Origin: an uncultured Desulfuromonadales bacterium
GTDB lineage: Bacteria > Desulfobacterota > Desulfuromonadia > Desulfuromonadales > Geopsychrobacteraceae
Length of the DNA stretch: 15,496 bases
NCBI GenBank assembly: GCA_947259685.1
Contig: CAMYNC010000089.1
Location: 1 to 15,496, forward strand
Reading direction: 5' to 3'
Position numbers and translations under genes: made by a program. Below are positions 7,437 through 14,991 of this stretch, in pieces. How positions within the stretch are numbered: position 1 is the stretch's first letter; every line of letters starts with the position of its first letter. Under the pieces are notes generated by a model. It saw nothing but the letters and a program-made list of their open reading frames with translations. It did no database searches and was not told the origin of the DNA.

Positions 7437-9080
7437 ATGAACCTTTTAAACAACGCGATTATCAAGGTACCCGTGCCGACCAATGAGCCCGTCTACTCAT
7501 ATGCTCCTGGGACCCCCGAGCGGGTCAAGCTCAAGGCTGCTCTGGATGAGCTCTCTGCAAAAACAATAGAGATTCCGCTGATCATCGGCGGCAAGGAAGT
7601 CCGCACCGGCAAGCTGGGCCAGGTGGTCATGCCGCACAATCATCAACATGTACTGGCCGAATATCATATGGCCGGCGAGGCGGAAATCGAAATGGCGGTC
7701 CAGGCGGCGATGGCTGCCAAAGACGAGTGGGAAGCACTACGTTGGGAAGAGCGTGCGGCAATTTTTCTCAAAGCCGCCGAACTGTTGGCCGGCAAGTATC
7801 GCTTCCAGATGAACGCCGCCAGCATGCTAAGCACCGGAAAAACTGCCTTCCAGGCCGAGATCGATGCCGCCTGCGAGTTGATCGACTTCCTCCGCTTCAA
7901 CGTTTATTACGCCCAGCAGATCTACAGCGATCAGCCGCCGATCTCCCCGACCGGTATCTGGAACTATGTCCAGCAACGACCGCTAGAAGGTTTTGTCCTG
8001 GCGATCGCCCCGTTTAACTTCACCGCAATTGCCGGCAACCTGCCGACCGCGCCGGCGATCATGGGCAACACCGTACTGCTGAAACCGGCTTCGAGCTGTG
8101 TCTACACTCCGTACCTGCTGATGCAAATCCTCAAGGAAGCAGGCATGCCGGACGGCGTCATCAACTTCATCCCCGGTTCCGGCTCCCAGATCGGCAAGAT
8201 CTGCCTGCCACACAGAGACTTGGGTGGCGTGCACTTCACCGGCTCGACCGGTGTCTTCCAGAACATGTGGCAGACCATTGGCGAAAACATAGCCGGCTAC
8301 AAGTCCTACCCGCGGATCGTCGGCGAAACCGGTGGCAAGGACTTCATCGTCGCCCACGAATCAGCTGACCTGCGCAAGCTGGCCACCGGAATCATCCGCG
8401 GCGCCTTCGAATTCCAGGGTCAGAAATGCTCGGCAGCTTCCCGTGCCTACGTCCCTGCATCGATGTGGGATGCGCTGCGCAAGGAGCTGGAAATCGACAT
8501 CGCCAAGATCAAACCCGGCCCGACCACCGATTTCCGCAACTTTTTCAGCGCTGTCATCGATCGCGCTGCCTTCAGCAGCATCACAGAGTACATCGATTAC
8601 GCCAAAGAGTCGGCCGATGCCGAAGTCATCATCGGTGGTAACTACGACGACAGTGTCGGCTACTTCATCGAGCCGACCGTAATCGTTGCCAAGACTCCCG
8701 GCTTCCGCACTATGGAGGAAGAGATCTTCGGCCCGGTTATGACCATTTACGTTTATCCGGATAATGAGTTTGAGAAGACTCTCGAAATTTGCGACCAGAC
8801 TTCGCCCTACGCTCTGACCGGTGCCGTCTTCGCGACCAAGCGTAGCGCGGTCAGCCTGGCAATGAAGAAGCTGGAAAACGCCGCCGGCAACTTCTACATC
8901 AACGACAAACCGACCGGTGCCGTGGTTGGCCAACAGCCTTTCGGTGGCGCCCGCGCATCCGGCACCAACGATAAGGCCGGTTCCCCGCTAAACCTGCTGC
9001 GCTGGGTTTCGACACGCACCATTAAAGAGACCTACGACGCGGCGGAGAACTTCGAATATCCGTTTATGGATGAGGAATAA
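7437..9080 (+). CDS. pruA: L-glutamate gamma-semialdehyde (1-pyrroline-5-carboxylate) dehydrogenase
   Basis: 547 residues, the usual length for the stand-alone 'group 1' P5C dehydrogenases (ALDH4A1-like). It oxidises glutamate gamma-semialdehyde to glutamate with NAD+, the second step of proline catabolism, in the cytoplasm. The aldehyde-dehydrogenase hallmarks are present: N194 in APFNFTA (oxyanion), the nucleotide-binding FTGSTGVF (267-274), E297 in VGETGGKDF (general base) and catalytic C331 in GQKCSAASRAYV. EEEIFGPV and the C-terminal QQPFGGARASGTNDKAG, which recognises substrate in this family, are also present. AGAGGAGA lies just upstream of the ATG. It is the first gene after the sigma-54 promoter, with proline dehydrogenase 97 bases downstream. 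No defect is seen. The family call is very firm. Confidence 0.97.
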   Translation: MNLLNNAIIKVPVPTNEPVYSYAPGTPERVKLKAALDELSAKTIEIPLIIGGKEVRTGKLGQVVMPHNHQHVLAEYHMAGEAEIEMAVQAAMAAKDEWEALRWEERAAIFLKAAELLAGKYRFQMNAASMLSTGKTAFQAEIDAACELIDFLRFNVYYAQQIYSDQPPISPTGIWNYVQQRPLEGFVLAIAPFNFTAIAGNLPTAPAIMGNTVLLKPASSCVYTPYLLMQILKEAGMPDGVINFIPGSGSQIGKICLPHRDLGGVHFTGSTGVFQNMWQTIGENIAGYKSYPRIVGETGGKDFIVAHESADLRKLATGIIRGAFEFQGQKCSAASRAYVPASMWDALRKELEIDIAKIKPGPTTDFRNFFSAVIDRAAFSSITEYIDYAKESADAEVIIGGNYDDSVGYFIEPTVIVAKTPGFRTMEEEIFGPVMTIYVYPDNEFEKTLEICDQTSPYALTGAVFATKRSAVSLAMKKLENAAGNFYINDKPTGAVVGQQPFGGARASGTNDKAGSPLNLLRWVSTRTIKETYDAAENFEYPFMDEE

Positions 9081-9085
9081 AAATC

Positions 9086-9160
9086 GTGACGAGTAACGAG
9101 TAACAGGTGACAAGTTTAAAAGACTTAGCACCTGTTACTCGTCACTTGTGACTTGTCACC
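9086..9160. repeat. Inverted array of 7-bp repeats (GTRACRR) between pruA and putB
   Basis: The left half reads as heptamers GTGACGA-GTAACGA-GTAACAG-GTGACAA (9086-9113). The right half, on the opposite strand, reads GTGACAA-GTCACAA-GTGACGA-GTAACAG. GAGTAACAGGTG (9098-9109) pairs perfectly with CACCTGTTACTC (9129-9140), and GTGACGAGTAAC (9086-9097) can pair perfectly with GTTACTCGTCAC (9134-9145), giving two alternative stems. It ends eight bases before the putB ribosome site (GGAG, 9169-9172). It resembles a dispersed REP-like element, and could also set relative expression of the two genes in the mRNA. Confidence 0.75.
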
Positions 9161-9177
9161 GCATTTACGGAGTAACA

Positions 9178-10083
9178 ATGTCTATTTTCAACTTCCTCGT
9201 CTCCAAAACCATTATGCATATCCCGGGGCCGATCGTCGGTTTCTTCGCCAAGGGCTATATCGCCGGAGAGCAACTCAGTGACGCAGTACTGGTTGGTCGT
9301 AAGCTGAACGAAGAGAGGATGCTGCTGACGGTCGATATCCTCGGCGAGTTCATCAAGACCAAGGCGGAAGCGGAATTTTTCAAGGGGCAATGCCTGGAGA
9401 TCCTCGAAACCATCCACCGGGAAAAACTCGACGGCAACCTGTCACTCAAGCCAACCCAGATGGGGCTGTTGCTCGACGAGCAGTTCGCCTTCGACAACAT
9501 TCGCGAGATCGTCACCAAGGGCGCTGAGCTGGACAACTTTGTGCGCATCGACATGGAAGATATCGAATGCACCGACCAGACCCTCGATTTTTACCGCCGC
9601 TTGCGTGACGAATTCCCGAAACATGTCGGTGTGGTGGTCCAGGCCTACCTGCGCCGAACCCTGCAGGACATTGATGATTTAAGCGATAAACCGATGCACT
9701 ACCGGCTCTGCAAGGGGATCTACAACGAACCGCGCACCGCCGCCTGGAAAGATCCGGAAACCATCAACCGCAGTTTCGTCGAATGCCTCGAGCGGATGTT
9801 CAAGCATGGCGCGTACGTCGGCATCGCCACCCACGATGAAAAGTTGGTTTTTGAAGCCCTGCAGTTGATCGACAAGTACGGACTGAAAAAGGACCAATAC
9901 GAGTTCCAAATGCTGCTCGGTGTCGATCCGGAGCTGCGCCAGATTCTGGTTGATGCGGGTCACAGACTACGGGTTTATCTGCCCTATGGCGAATCCTGGA
10001 TGCCCTACTCACGGCGCCGCCTGAAAGAGAACCCGAACATCGCCCGGCATGCCCTGTTGCAGATGCTGCGCGGCACCGGCTGA
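9178..10083 (+). CDS. putB: Proline dehydrogenase, monofunctional
   Basis: 301 residues, a stand-alone FAD-dependent proline dehydrogenase (beta/alpha barrel). It oxidises L-proline to 1-pyrroline-5-carboxylate and passes electrons to the quinone pool, peripherally bound to the inner membrane in this family. Family motifs appear in order: FVRIDMED, VVVQAYLRRT, YRLCKGIYNEPR, IATHDE, YEFQMLLG and the C-terminal YLPYGESWMPYSRRRLKENP, whose arginines bind the proline carboxylate. The start at 9178 was chosen for GGAG five bases upstream; a longer frame from GTG at 9148 would run through the heptamer repeat and encode unrelated residues. It lies 97 bases after pruA and is likely on the same sigma-54 transcript. 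Some annotators use prodh or putA for such genes; putB is used here to mark the single-function form. Confidence 0.95.
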   Translation: MSIFNFLVSKTIMHIPGPIVGFFAKGYIAGEQLSDAVLVGRKLNEERMLLTVDILGEFIKTKAEAEFFKGQCLEILETIHREKLDGNLSLKPTQMGLLLDEQFAFDNIREIVTKGAELDNFVRIDMEDIECTDQTLDFYRRLRDEFPKHVGVVVQAYLRRTLQDIDDLSDKPMHYRLCKGIYNEPRTAAWKDPETINRSFVECLERMFKHGAYVGIATHDEKLVFEALQLIDKYGLKKDQYEFQMLLGVDPELRQILVDAGHRLRVYLPYGESWMPYSRRRLKENPNIARHALLQMLRGTG

Positions 10084-10104
10084 ATGGCAATTGAGGCTAT
10101 TCAG
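10080..10104. other. Hairpin over the putB stop codon
   Basis: CTGAATGGC (10080-10088) can pair with GCTATTCAG (10096-10104), nine pairs including one G-U, with a 7-base loop. It includes the TGA stop. No T run follows, so it is at best a weak or Rho-assisted end point for the putB transcript, or a 3' stability structure. Confidence 0.35.
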
Positions 10105-10210
10105 AGATGAATAACTTATGTACTATCGTCAAACCGTTGTTTGATTTGCTTGCATTACAGTGACCCCCTGTATCACCGCTACAACTTTTGCTGAAGCAAA
10201 TCCCTTTGTT

Positions 10211-10232
10211 GTCGTACTGATAGCAGTACGAC
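10211..10232. promoter_or_regulatory. Perfect 9-bp inverted repeat in the livK leader
   Basis: GTCGTACTG (10211-10219), loop ATAG, CAGTACGAC (10224-10232) form a perfect stem that ends 33 bases before the livK ATG. It could be a repressor operator or an mRNA hairpin that stabilises the abundant livK message or affects translation. No T run follows, so it is not a terminator. A possible promoter (TTGCTT 10146-10151, 17 bases, TGTATC 10169-10174) lies upstream. Confidence 0.6.
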
Positions 10233-10265
10233 CAGTCGAACCCTTTTATTGATGGAGGAAACACA

Positions 10266-11390
10266 ATGAAGATGGGAAAAATTCTCCTGGCCATGCTGGC
10301 CATCTCTTTGCTGGCCGTCCCGGCCATCGCTGACACCCTGAAGGTCGGCGTCCAGGCCCCGATCACCGGCAGCTATGCCAACGAAGGCCAAGGCATCGAA
10401 AACGGCGTTCGGCTGCTGGCCGAGCAGATCAACGCCAAAGGTGGCGTCATGGGCAAACAGATCGAAGTCATCCCCTGCGACGACCAGGGTACCGCCATGG
10501 CTGCTGCCATCTGCGCAAAAGACCTGGTCAACAAGGGTGTTTCGATGGTTATCGGTTCCTACACTTCGACCTGCGCTGAAGCCGCCCAGAAGACCTATTT
10601 CAAGGCCGGCGTCCTGCAGACCTCCGACGGTACCGCCGACAGTCTGACCGAGAAGGGCTACTGGACCTTCCTGCGCAACTCCTTCCCGAACAGCGCCGAA
10701 GCGGAGTTCGTCGCCAACTACCTGGTCAACGTCAAGAAGTACCAGCGCATCGTCGTTATCTCTGACTTCTCGACTTATGCCGATGGCCTGGCCAATGCCG
10801 CTGAAGCCGCGATCAAAAAGTTGGGTGGCAATGTGGTTTCTCGCGACAAGATCAAGGCCGACTCGCAGAACTTCACCCCGGTGCTGACCAACATCAAGTC
10901 GAAGAAGCCTGACGCAATCTTCTTCGCCGGTTATTACTCCGACGGTGGCCAGCTACGCGCCCAGCAGATGGCCCTCGGCATCAAAGCCGACTTCTACGGC
11001 GGTGACGCCAACGACAACCCGGATTTCGTCAAACTGGCCGGCTCCGCTGCCACGGGCGCTTTCATCGTCAACGTACCATCCCCGGACGTCCTTCCCTACG
11101 ACATCGCCAAGAGCTTCATCGCCGACTACCAGAAGAAATACGGTGAAATGCCGCCTTCCATCTGGGGACTGATGAACATCGACGGCATGCGTGCCATCAT
11201 CCACGCCATGGAGCAGACCAAAAGCTTCGACACCAAGACTGCTGCTGACTACCTGCATAACATGTCCGAGCCGCTGCCGGGCATCACCGGCCCGATCGCC
11301 TTCGCTAAAGACGGCAACCGCAAGGGCGGCGCCTATGTGGTCAAGAAAATTCAGGCCGACGGTACATACGCTAACGAATACGTTCAATAA
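10266..11390 (+). CDS. livK: Branched-chain amino acid ABC transporter, periplasmic substrate-binding protein
   Basis: 374 residues. Residues 1-22 are a Sec signal peptide with a basic N-terminus, a leucine/alanine core and an A-I-A cleavage site before D23; there is no lipobox cysteine, so it is a soluble periplasmic protein. The mature part is a type I periplasmic binding fold of the Leu/Ile/Val family: VGVQAPITGSYANEGQGI, LAEQINAKGGVMGKQIEV, the GSYTSTCAEAA ligand loop, and a second lobe with IVVISDFSTYADGLA and IFFAGYYSDGGQLRAQ. Cysteines at 71, 83 and 103 may include a disulfide, as in E. coli LIV-binding protein. GGAGG lies seven bases before the ATG. It has its own 182-bp leader and is followed by a strong terminator before livH, as expected for a binding protein made in excess. 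The ligand is a branched-chain amino acid by family; proline is plausible by position. Confidence 0.95.
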   Translation: MKMGKILLAMLAISLLAVPAIADTLKVGVQAPITGSYANEGQGIENGVRLLAEQINAKGGVMGKQIEVIPCDDQGTAMAAAICAKDLVNKGVSMVIGSYTSTCAEAAQKTYFKAGVLQTSDGTADSLTEKGYWTFLRNSFPNSAEAEFVANYLVNVKKYQRIVVISDFSTYADGLANAAEAAIKKLGGNVVSRDKIKADSQNFTPVLTNIKSKKPDAIFFAGYYSDGGQLRAQQMALGIKADFYGGDANDNPDFVKLAGSAATGAFIVNVPSPDVLPYDIAKSFIADYQKKYGEMPPSIWGLMNIDGMRAIIHAMEQTKSFDTKTAADYLHNMSEPLPGITGPIAFAKDGNRKGGAYVVKKIQADGTYANEYVQ

Positions 11391-11410
11391 CAACGCCTGA
11401 ATTGTTCCAG

Positions 11411-11446
11411 GGGCGGGGGAGTCAGCTATTCTCCCGCCCTTTTTTT
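11411..11446 (+). terminator. Intrinsic terminator after livK
   Basis: GGGCGGG (11411-11417) pairs with CCCGCCC (11433-11439), with additional GAG/CTC pairing inside the stem, followed directly by seven T (11440-11446). It lies 20 bases after the livK stop. As livHMGF follows without an obvious strong promoter, partial read-through here would make much more livK than permease mRNA. Confidence 0.88.
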
Positions 11447-11473
11447 ACCTCAAAACCGTAAACGGTACAGTCC

Positions 11474-11543
11474 GGGCGAGTCACCGACTCGCCCCTACAG
11501 AAACATGCTCAAACTAATGTAGGGGCGACCCGATGGGTCGCCC
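11474..11543. repeat. Paired-hairpin repeat, divergent copy, upstream of livH
   Basis: There are two hairpin units. One is GGGCGAGTC/GACTCGCCC (11474-11494), with its CCCCTACAG edge at 11492-11500. The other is TGTAGGGGCGACCC/GGGTCGCCC (11518-11543). Both units begin TGTAGGGGCG and point away from each other, separated by 17 bases. The same unit type occurs at 14992-15067. The rest of the livK-livH gap (11544-11655) has one small hairpin (GAGGAC/GTCCTC, 11569-11586) and no clear promoter. Confidence 0.75.
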
Positions 11544-11655
11544 GCCCACTGCCCCTCAGGCGCGAGCAGAGGACAACGCGGTCCTCCGCTGGCTTTTGAA
11601 TGGCAGATTGAAACAACCCGTGCAACTTTTCCGCGATGGCTGGAGAGAAAGTTTT

Positions 11656-12552
11656 ATGGATATTTTCCTGCAACAGCTGGCCAACGGCCTGACCATCGGC
11701 AGCATGTTTGCCCTGGTCGCGCTCGGCTACACCATGGTCTACGGCGTCATGCGGCTGATCAACTTCGCCCACGGCGACATGGTCGCGGCCTCGGCCTTTG
11801 TCGGCCTGACCATCTACACCCAGGTGCTGGGCCAGGCGGTCTCCTTAGGCGCGGTCATTGCGATCTTCCTCCTCTCGGCAGTCTGCATGGCGGTGGTCGG
11901 GGTGATCCTCGAACGGGTCGCTTACCGTCCCTTGCGCGAAGCCCCGCGGCTGTCAGCGGTGGTCTCGGCCCTCGGTGCCTCGCTGGTGATCCAGAACGGT
12001 ATCATGTTGATCTGGGGGCCGCAGATGCGCATCTTCCCCGAGCTGGTGCCGCAGGTCTATTGGGACCTCGGTGGGGTGGTGATCAGCCTGATCCAGGTGA
12101 TCATTCTGGTGCTCTCCTTGGTGTTGATGGTCGCCCTCTACCTGTTCGTCGAAAAGACCCGCATGGGCGCAGCGATCCGCGCCAGCTCCATCGACCAGGA
12201 TGCGGCGCGGCTGATGGGGATCAACGTCAACAGTATTATCGCGCTGATCTTCATCATCGGCTCTTCGCTCGGTGCCGTCGGCGGCCTGTTTATTGGTCTT
12301 TACTACCGCGGCATCACCTTCAACATGGGCTGGCAGTATGGCCTCTACGCCTTCGTCGCGGCGATCATCGGCGGCATCGGTAATATCCCCGGGGCGATGC
12401 TCGGCGGCATGCTGTTGGGGCTGTTTAACGCCTTTATCGCCGGCTACGTTTCCAGCACCTGGTCCGACGCCTTCACCTTTATCCTGCTGATCGCGATTCT
12501 GATTGTCCGTCCCACCGGCATCCTCGGTGAGCGGGTTGCGGAGAAAGTCTGA
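11656..12552 (+). CDS. livH: Branched-chain amino acid ABC transporter, permease LivH
   Basis: 298 residues, normal length for LivH. It is a very hydrophobic inner-membrane protein with about eight membrane segments, starting MDIFLQQLANGLTIGSMFAL and carrying the family signature LINFAHGD (34-41). The loop EKTRMGAAIRASSIDQDAARLMGIN is the EAA-like site that contacts the ATPases. It forms the membrane channel with LivM. The start at 11656 follows TGGAGAGAAAG. The frame stays open upstream to an ATG at 11533, but those 41 residues are encoded partly by the hairpin repeat and do not resemble LivH. The stop overlaps the livM start (TGATG), so the two are translationally coupled. Confidence 0.94.
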   Translation: MDIFLQQLANGLTIGSMFALVALGYTMVYGVMRLINFAHGDMVAASAFVGLTIYTQVLGQAVSLGAVIAIFLLSAVCMAVVGVILERVAYRPLREAPRLSAVVSALGASLVIQNGIMLIWGPQMRIFPELVPQVYWDLGGVVISLIQVIILVLSLVLMVALYLFVEKTRMGAAIRASSIDQDAARLMGINVNSIIALIFIIGSSLGAVGGLFIGLYYRGITFNMGWQYGLYAFVAAIIGGIGNIPGAMLGGMLLGLFNAFIAGYVSSTWSDAFTFILLIAILIVRPTGILGERVAEKV

Positions 12553-13508
12553 TGAAAGAACTACAACGTTTCGGTTATCCGCTCTTCTTCGCTGTGATGG
12601 CTGTTCTGCCGCACCTGCTCGACTCGCGCTGGCAGGCGGTGGCAATCACCTTTTTGATCTTTGCCGTGGTCGCCCTGTCGCAGGACATCATCCTCGGCAA
12701 AAGCGGCATGTTCAACATGGGCCAGGCACTGTTCTTCGGTATAGGCGCCTACACCACGGCGATCCTCAACTCCGAATTCGGCTGGCCGATTATGGCAACG
12801 ATTCCGCTGGCGATCCTGATCCCGGCCATCTTCGGCGTGATCCTCGCCGGACCGATTGTCCACCTGCGCGGCGACTACCTGCTGGTCACCACCATCGGCT
12901 TCAATATTGTTTTCGTCCAGGTGGTACAGAACAACCTCGGCGGGATCACCGGCGGACCGAACGGTATCTTCGGCCTCGATTCCTTAAGTTTCTTCGGCAT
13001 TCAGCTGATGAGCCAGATTTCGGTCTACTACTTCGCCTTTGCGGTGCTGCTGCTGACCCTGTGGATCATGCACAATCTTGAAGGGAGCAAGCCCGGTCGT
13101 GCCCTTCACTATCTGCGCGAAGACCAGTTGGCCGCTGAGAGTATCGGCATCAACACCCGCATCTATAAGATCTTCGCCTTTGCCCTTGGCGCCGGTATCG
13201 CCGGCCTGGCCGGGACCGTCTTCGCGGTCCAGTATTCGGCCGTCAGCCCGGAAGCCTTCGACTTCATCCAATCGGTGCTCTTCTTCAGCATCGTTATCGT
13301 CGGCGGATCCTCGGTTCCCGGCGTGCTGATCGGAGTGTTCGTGATGTTCGTGCTGCCAGAGATCTTCCGCGAGTTTGCCACCTGGCGCTTCTTTATCTTC
13401 GGCTTTGCGATGATTGCGGCGATGATTCTGCGGCCGCGCGGCATCATTCCGGCCAGCTTCGGCAAAATCCCCAAGTTCTTGATCAAGGAAAACAACCATG
13501 GCGCGTAA
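12552..13508 (+). CDS. livM: Branched-chain amino acid ABC transporter, permease LivM
   Basis: 318 residues with about nine or ten membrane segments. Family landmarks are LSQDIILGKSGMFNMGQALFFGIGAYT near the N-terminus, the LRGDYLLVTTIGF segment, ITGGPNGIFGLD (conserved TGGxNGI), and the coupling loop GRALHYLREDQLAAESIGINTRIYKIFAFALGA. It pairs with LivH to make the transmembrane pore. Translation starts at the ATG overlapping the livH stop by one base, and its own stop lies 11 bases inside livG, so the four permease and ATPase genes form one tight operon. Nothing unusual is seen. Confidence 0.95.
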   Translation: MKELQRFGYPLFFAVMAVLPHLLDSRWQAVAITFLIFAVVALSQDIILGKSGMFNMGQALFFGIGAYTTAILNSEFGWPIMATIPLAILIPAIFGVILAGPIVHLRGDYLLVTTIGFNIVFVQVVQNNLGGITGGPNGIFGLDSLSFFGIQLMSQISVYYFAFAVLLLTLWIMHNLEGSKPGRALHYLREDQLAAESIGINTRIYKIFAFALGAGIAGLAGTVFAVQYSAVSPEAFDFIQSVLFFSIVIVGGSSVPGVLIGVFVMFVLPEIFREFATWRFFIFGFAMIAAMILRPRGIIPASFGKIPKFLIKENNHGA

Positions 13509-14277
13509 TGAACTGATATTGACCGACGTCACCAAGCGCTTCGGGGGATTGACCGCCGTCGACACGTTAAGCTTCAAGGTAGAAGGAGGCCAGATCTACG
13601 GCATCATCGGCCCCAACGGCGCAGGCAAGACCACGGTTTTCAACTGCATCACCGGCATCTACAAATCGGAAGAAGGTTCGGTCAACTGGCGCGGCGAGGA
13701 GATCCGCGGTCTGACCCCCTACCAGATTGTTGATCGCGGCATCGTCCGCACCTTCCAGACCATCCGCCTGTTCAGCCAGATGTCGGTCGCCGAAAACATC
13801 ATGAGCGGCCGCCACATCAAGAGTCAGCAAAAACTCTGGCATGGCATCTTTCACACCCCGGGGTCGAAGCGGGATGAGCTTGATAATTGGAAAAAGGTCG
13901 AGGAACAACTTGATTTCTTTAACCTGAGTGAGTTTGCAGCCACAGCCGTCGGCAGCCTCCCCTACGGCATTCAACGGCGGGTCGAGATGGCCCGGGCGAT
14001 GGCGGTCGATCCCACCCTGTTGATCCTCGATGAACCGGCCGCGGGCCTCAACGACAAGGAGACCCTGGGGCTGCTGGAGACCATATTCAAGATTCGCGAC
14101 AAGGGGGTCACGGTGCTGTTGATCGAGCACGACATGGATATGGTCATGGAGGTCACCGATTACCTGACGGTGATCAACTTCGGCCGCAAAATCGCCGAAG
14201 GCACCCCGGAAGAGATCCAGAAAGATCCGGCGGTCATCGAAGCCTACCTGGGAAGCGAGGATGACGACGATGAGTAA
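13498..14277 (+). CDS. livG: Branched-chain amino acid ABC transporter, ATP-binding protein LivG
   Basis: 259 residues, a cytoplasmic ABC ATPase that powers uptake together with LivF. Walker A is GPNGAGKT (38-45), the Q-loop is at Q87 (RTFQTIRLF), the signature is LPYGIQRR (154-161), a Liv-type variant of LSGGQ, Walker B is LLILDEP (174-180), and the switch histidine is H211 (LLIEHDMDMV). The insertion between Q-loop and signature (HIKSQQKLWHGIF) is usual in LivG. The C-terminus is acidic (EDDDDE). It overlaps livM by 11 bases and livF by 8 bases. The assignment to LivG rather than LivF rests on the insertion and gene order. Confidence 0.95.
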   Translation: MARNELILTDVTKRFGGLTAVDTLSFKVEGGQIYGIIGPNGAGKTTVFNCITGIYKSEEGSVNWRGEEIRGLTPYQIVDRGIVRTFQTIRLFSQMSVAENIMSGRHIKSQQKLWHGIFHTPGSKRDELDNWKKVEEQLDFFNLSEFAATAVGSLPYGIQRRVEMARAMAVDPTLLILDEPAAGLNDKETLGLLETIFKIRDKGVTVLLIEHDMDMVMEVTDYLTVINFGRKIAEGTPEEIQKDPAVIEAYLGSEDDDDE

Positions 14278-14989
14278 CGATGTGCTGTTTGAAATAAAAG
14301 ATCTGGAAGTCTCCTACGGCAGCATCGCGGCGATCAAGGGGATCTCCCTGACTGTTCACAAGGGGGAAATCGTCACCATTCTTGGTGCTAACGGCGCCGG
14401 CAAAACCACCACCATGCGCACCATTAGCCAGCTTCTGAAAGCCAAAGCCGGCTCGATCAGGTTCAAGGAAACCGAGCTGACCAGGCTGCCGGCCCACAAG
14501 ATCGTCAAGCTCGGCATCAGCCACTCCCCGGAAGGACGCCGGGTCTTCGGCATTTTGACCGTCGAGGAGAACCTGATGCTCGGTGCCTTCTCGCAGAGCA
14601 AAATGGACCGCGAGGTGCTGAACTGGGTTTACCAACTGTTCCCGCGCCTCAAAGAACGCCGCAAGCAGCTGGCCGGCACCCTTTCCGGCGGCGAGCAACA
14701 GATGCTAGCGATCGGCCGGGCGCTGATGAGCAAGCCGGAGATGCTGCTGCTTGACGAGCCGTCGCTGGGGATCGCGCCGATCCTGGTCAAGGCGATCTTC
14801 AAGCAGATCAAGGAGATTGCCAGAAGTGGCGTGACCGTGCTGCTGGTCGAACAGAACGCCAAGGCAGCGCTGAAACTTGCCGACCGCGGCTACGTGCTCG
14901 ATGTCGGCAAGATTGCCCTTTCCGGCACATCAAGTGAGTTGCTGGCCTCGGAGAAGGTGCAGGAAGCCTACTTGGGAAAAAAACATTAA
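14270..14989 (+). CDS. livF: Branched-chain amino acid ABC transporter, ATP-binding protein LivF
   Basis: 239 residues, the partner ATPase of LivG. Walker A is GANGAGKT (39-46), the LivF-type SPEGRRVF follows the Q-loop region (87-94), the signature is LSGGEQQ (138-144), Walker B is LLLDEP (159-164), and VLLVEQNA replaces the usual switch histidine with glutamine, as is normal in LivF. The start at 14270 is preferred because GAGG lies nine bases upstream and MSNDVLFEIKDLEVSYG is the common N-terminus; an ATG at 14261 would add three residues and is nearly as likely. It overlaps livG by eight bases. A paired-hairpin repeat begins three bases after the stop. Confidence 0.95.
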   Translation: MSNDVLFEIKDLEVSYGSIAAIKGISLTVHKGEIVTILGANGAGKTTTMRTISQLLKAKAGSIRFKETELTRLPAHKIVKLGISHSPEGRRVFGILTVEENLMLGAFSQSKMDREVLNWVYQLFPRLKERRKQLAGTLSGGEQQMLAIGRALMSKPEMLLLDEPSLGIAPILVKAIFKQIKEIARSGVTVLLVEQNAKAALKLADRGYVLDVGKIALSGTSSELLASEKVQEAYLGKKH

Positions 14990-14991
14990 CC

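Noticed and set aside
9086..9160. CRISPR-like array because of short regular repeats
   Set aside because: Repeat units are only 7 bp, with no spacers and with inverted halves, and there are no cas genes.
9148..9177. N-terminal extension of proline dehydrogenase from GTG at 9148
   Set aside because: It lies in the heptamer repeat. The ATG at 9178 has GGAG at the right distance, and the family N-terminus fits there.
10084..10100. Possible sigma-54 promoter TGGCAATTGAGGC before livK
   Set aside because: GG and GC are only eight bases apart where ten are required, and the -12 box lacks TTGC.
11533..11655. N-terminal extension of livH from ATG at 11533
   Set aside because: The 41 extra residues come partly from the hairpin repeat and the untranslated leader. 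LivH proteins begin at the MDIFLQQL position, where a ribosome site is present.
11953..12645. Minus-strand open frame of 230 residues opposite livH/livM
   Set aside because: The composition is dominated by Asp, His, Gln and Arg, as expected for the complement of membrane-helix codons. There is no family resemblance.
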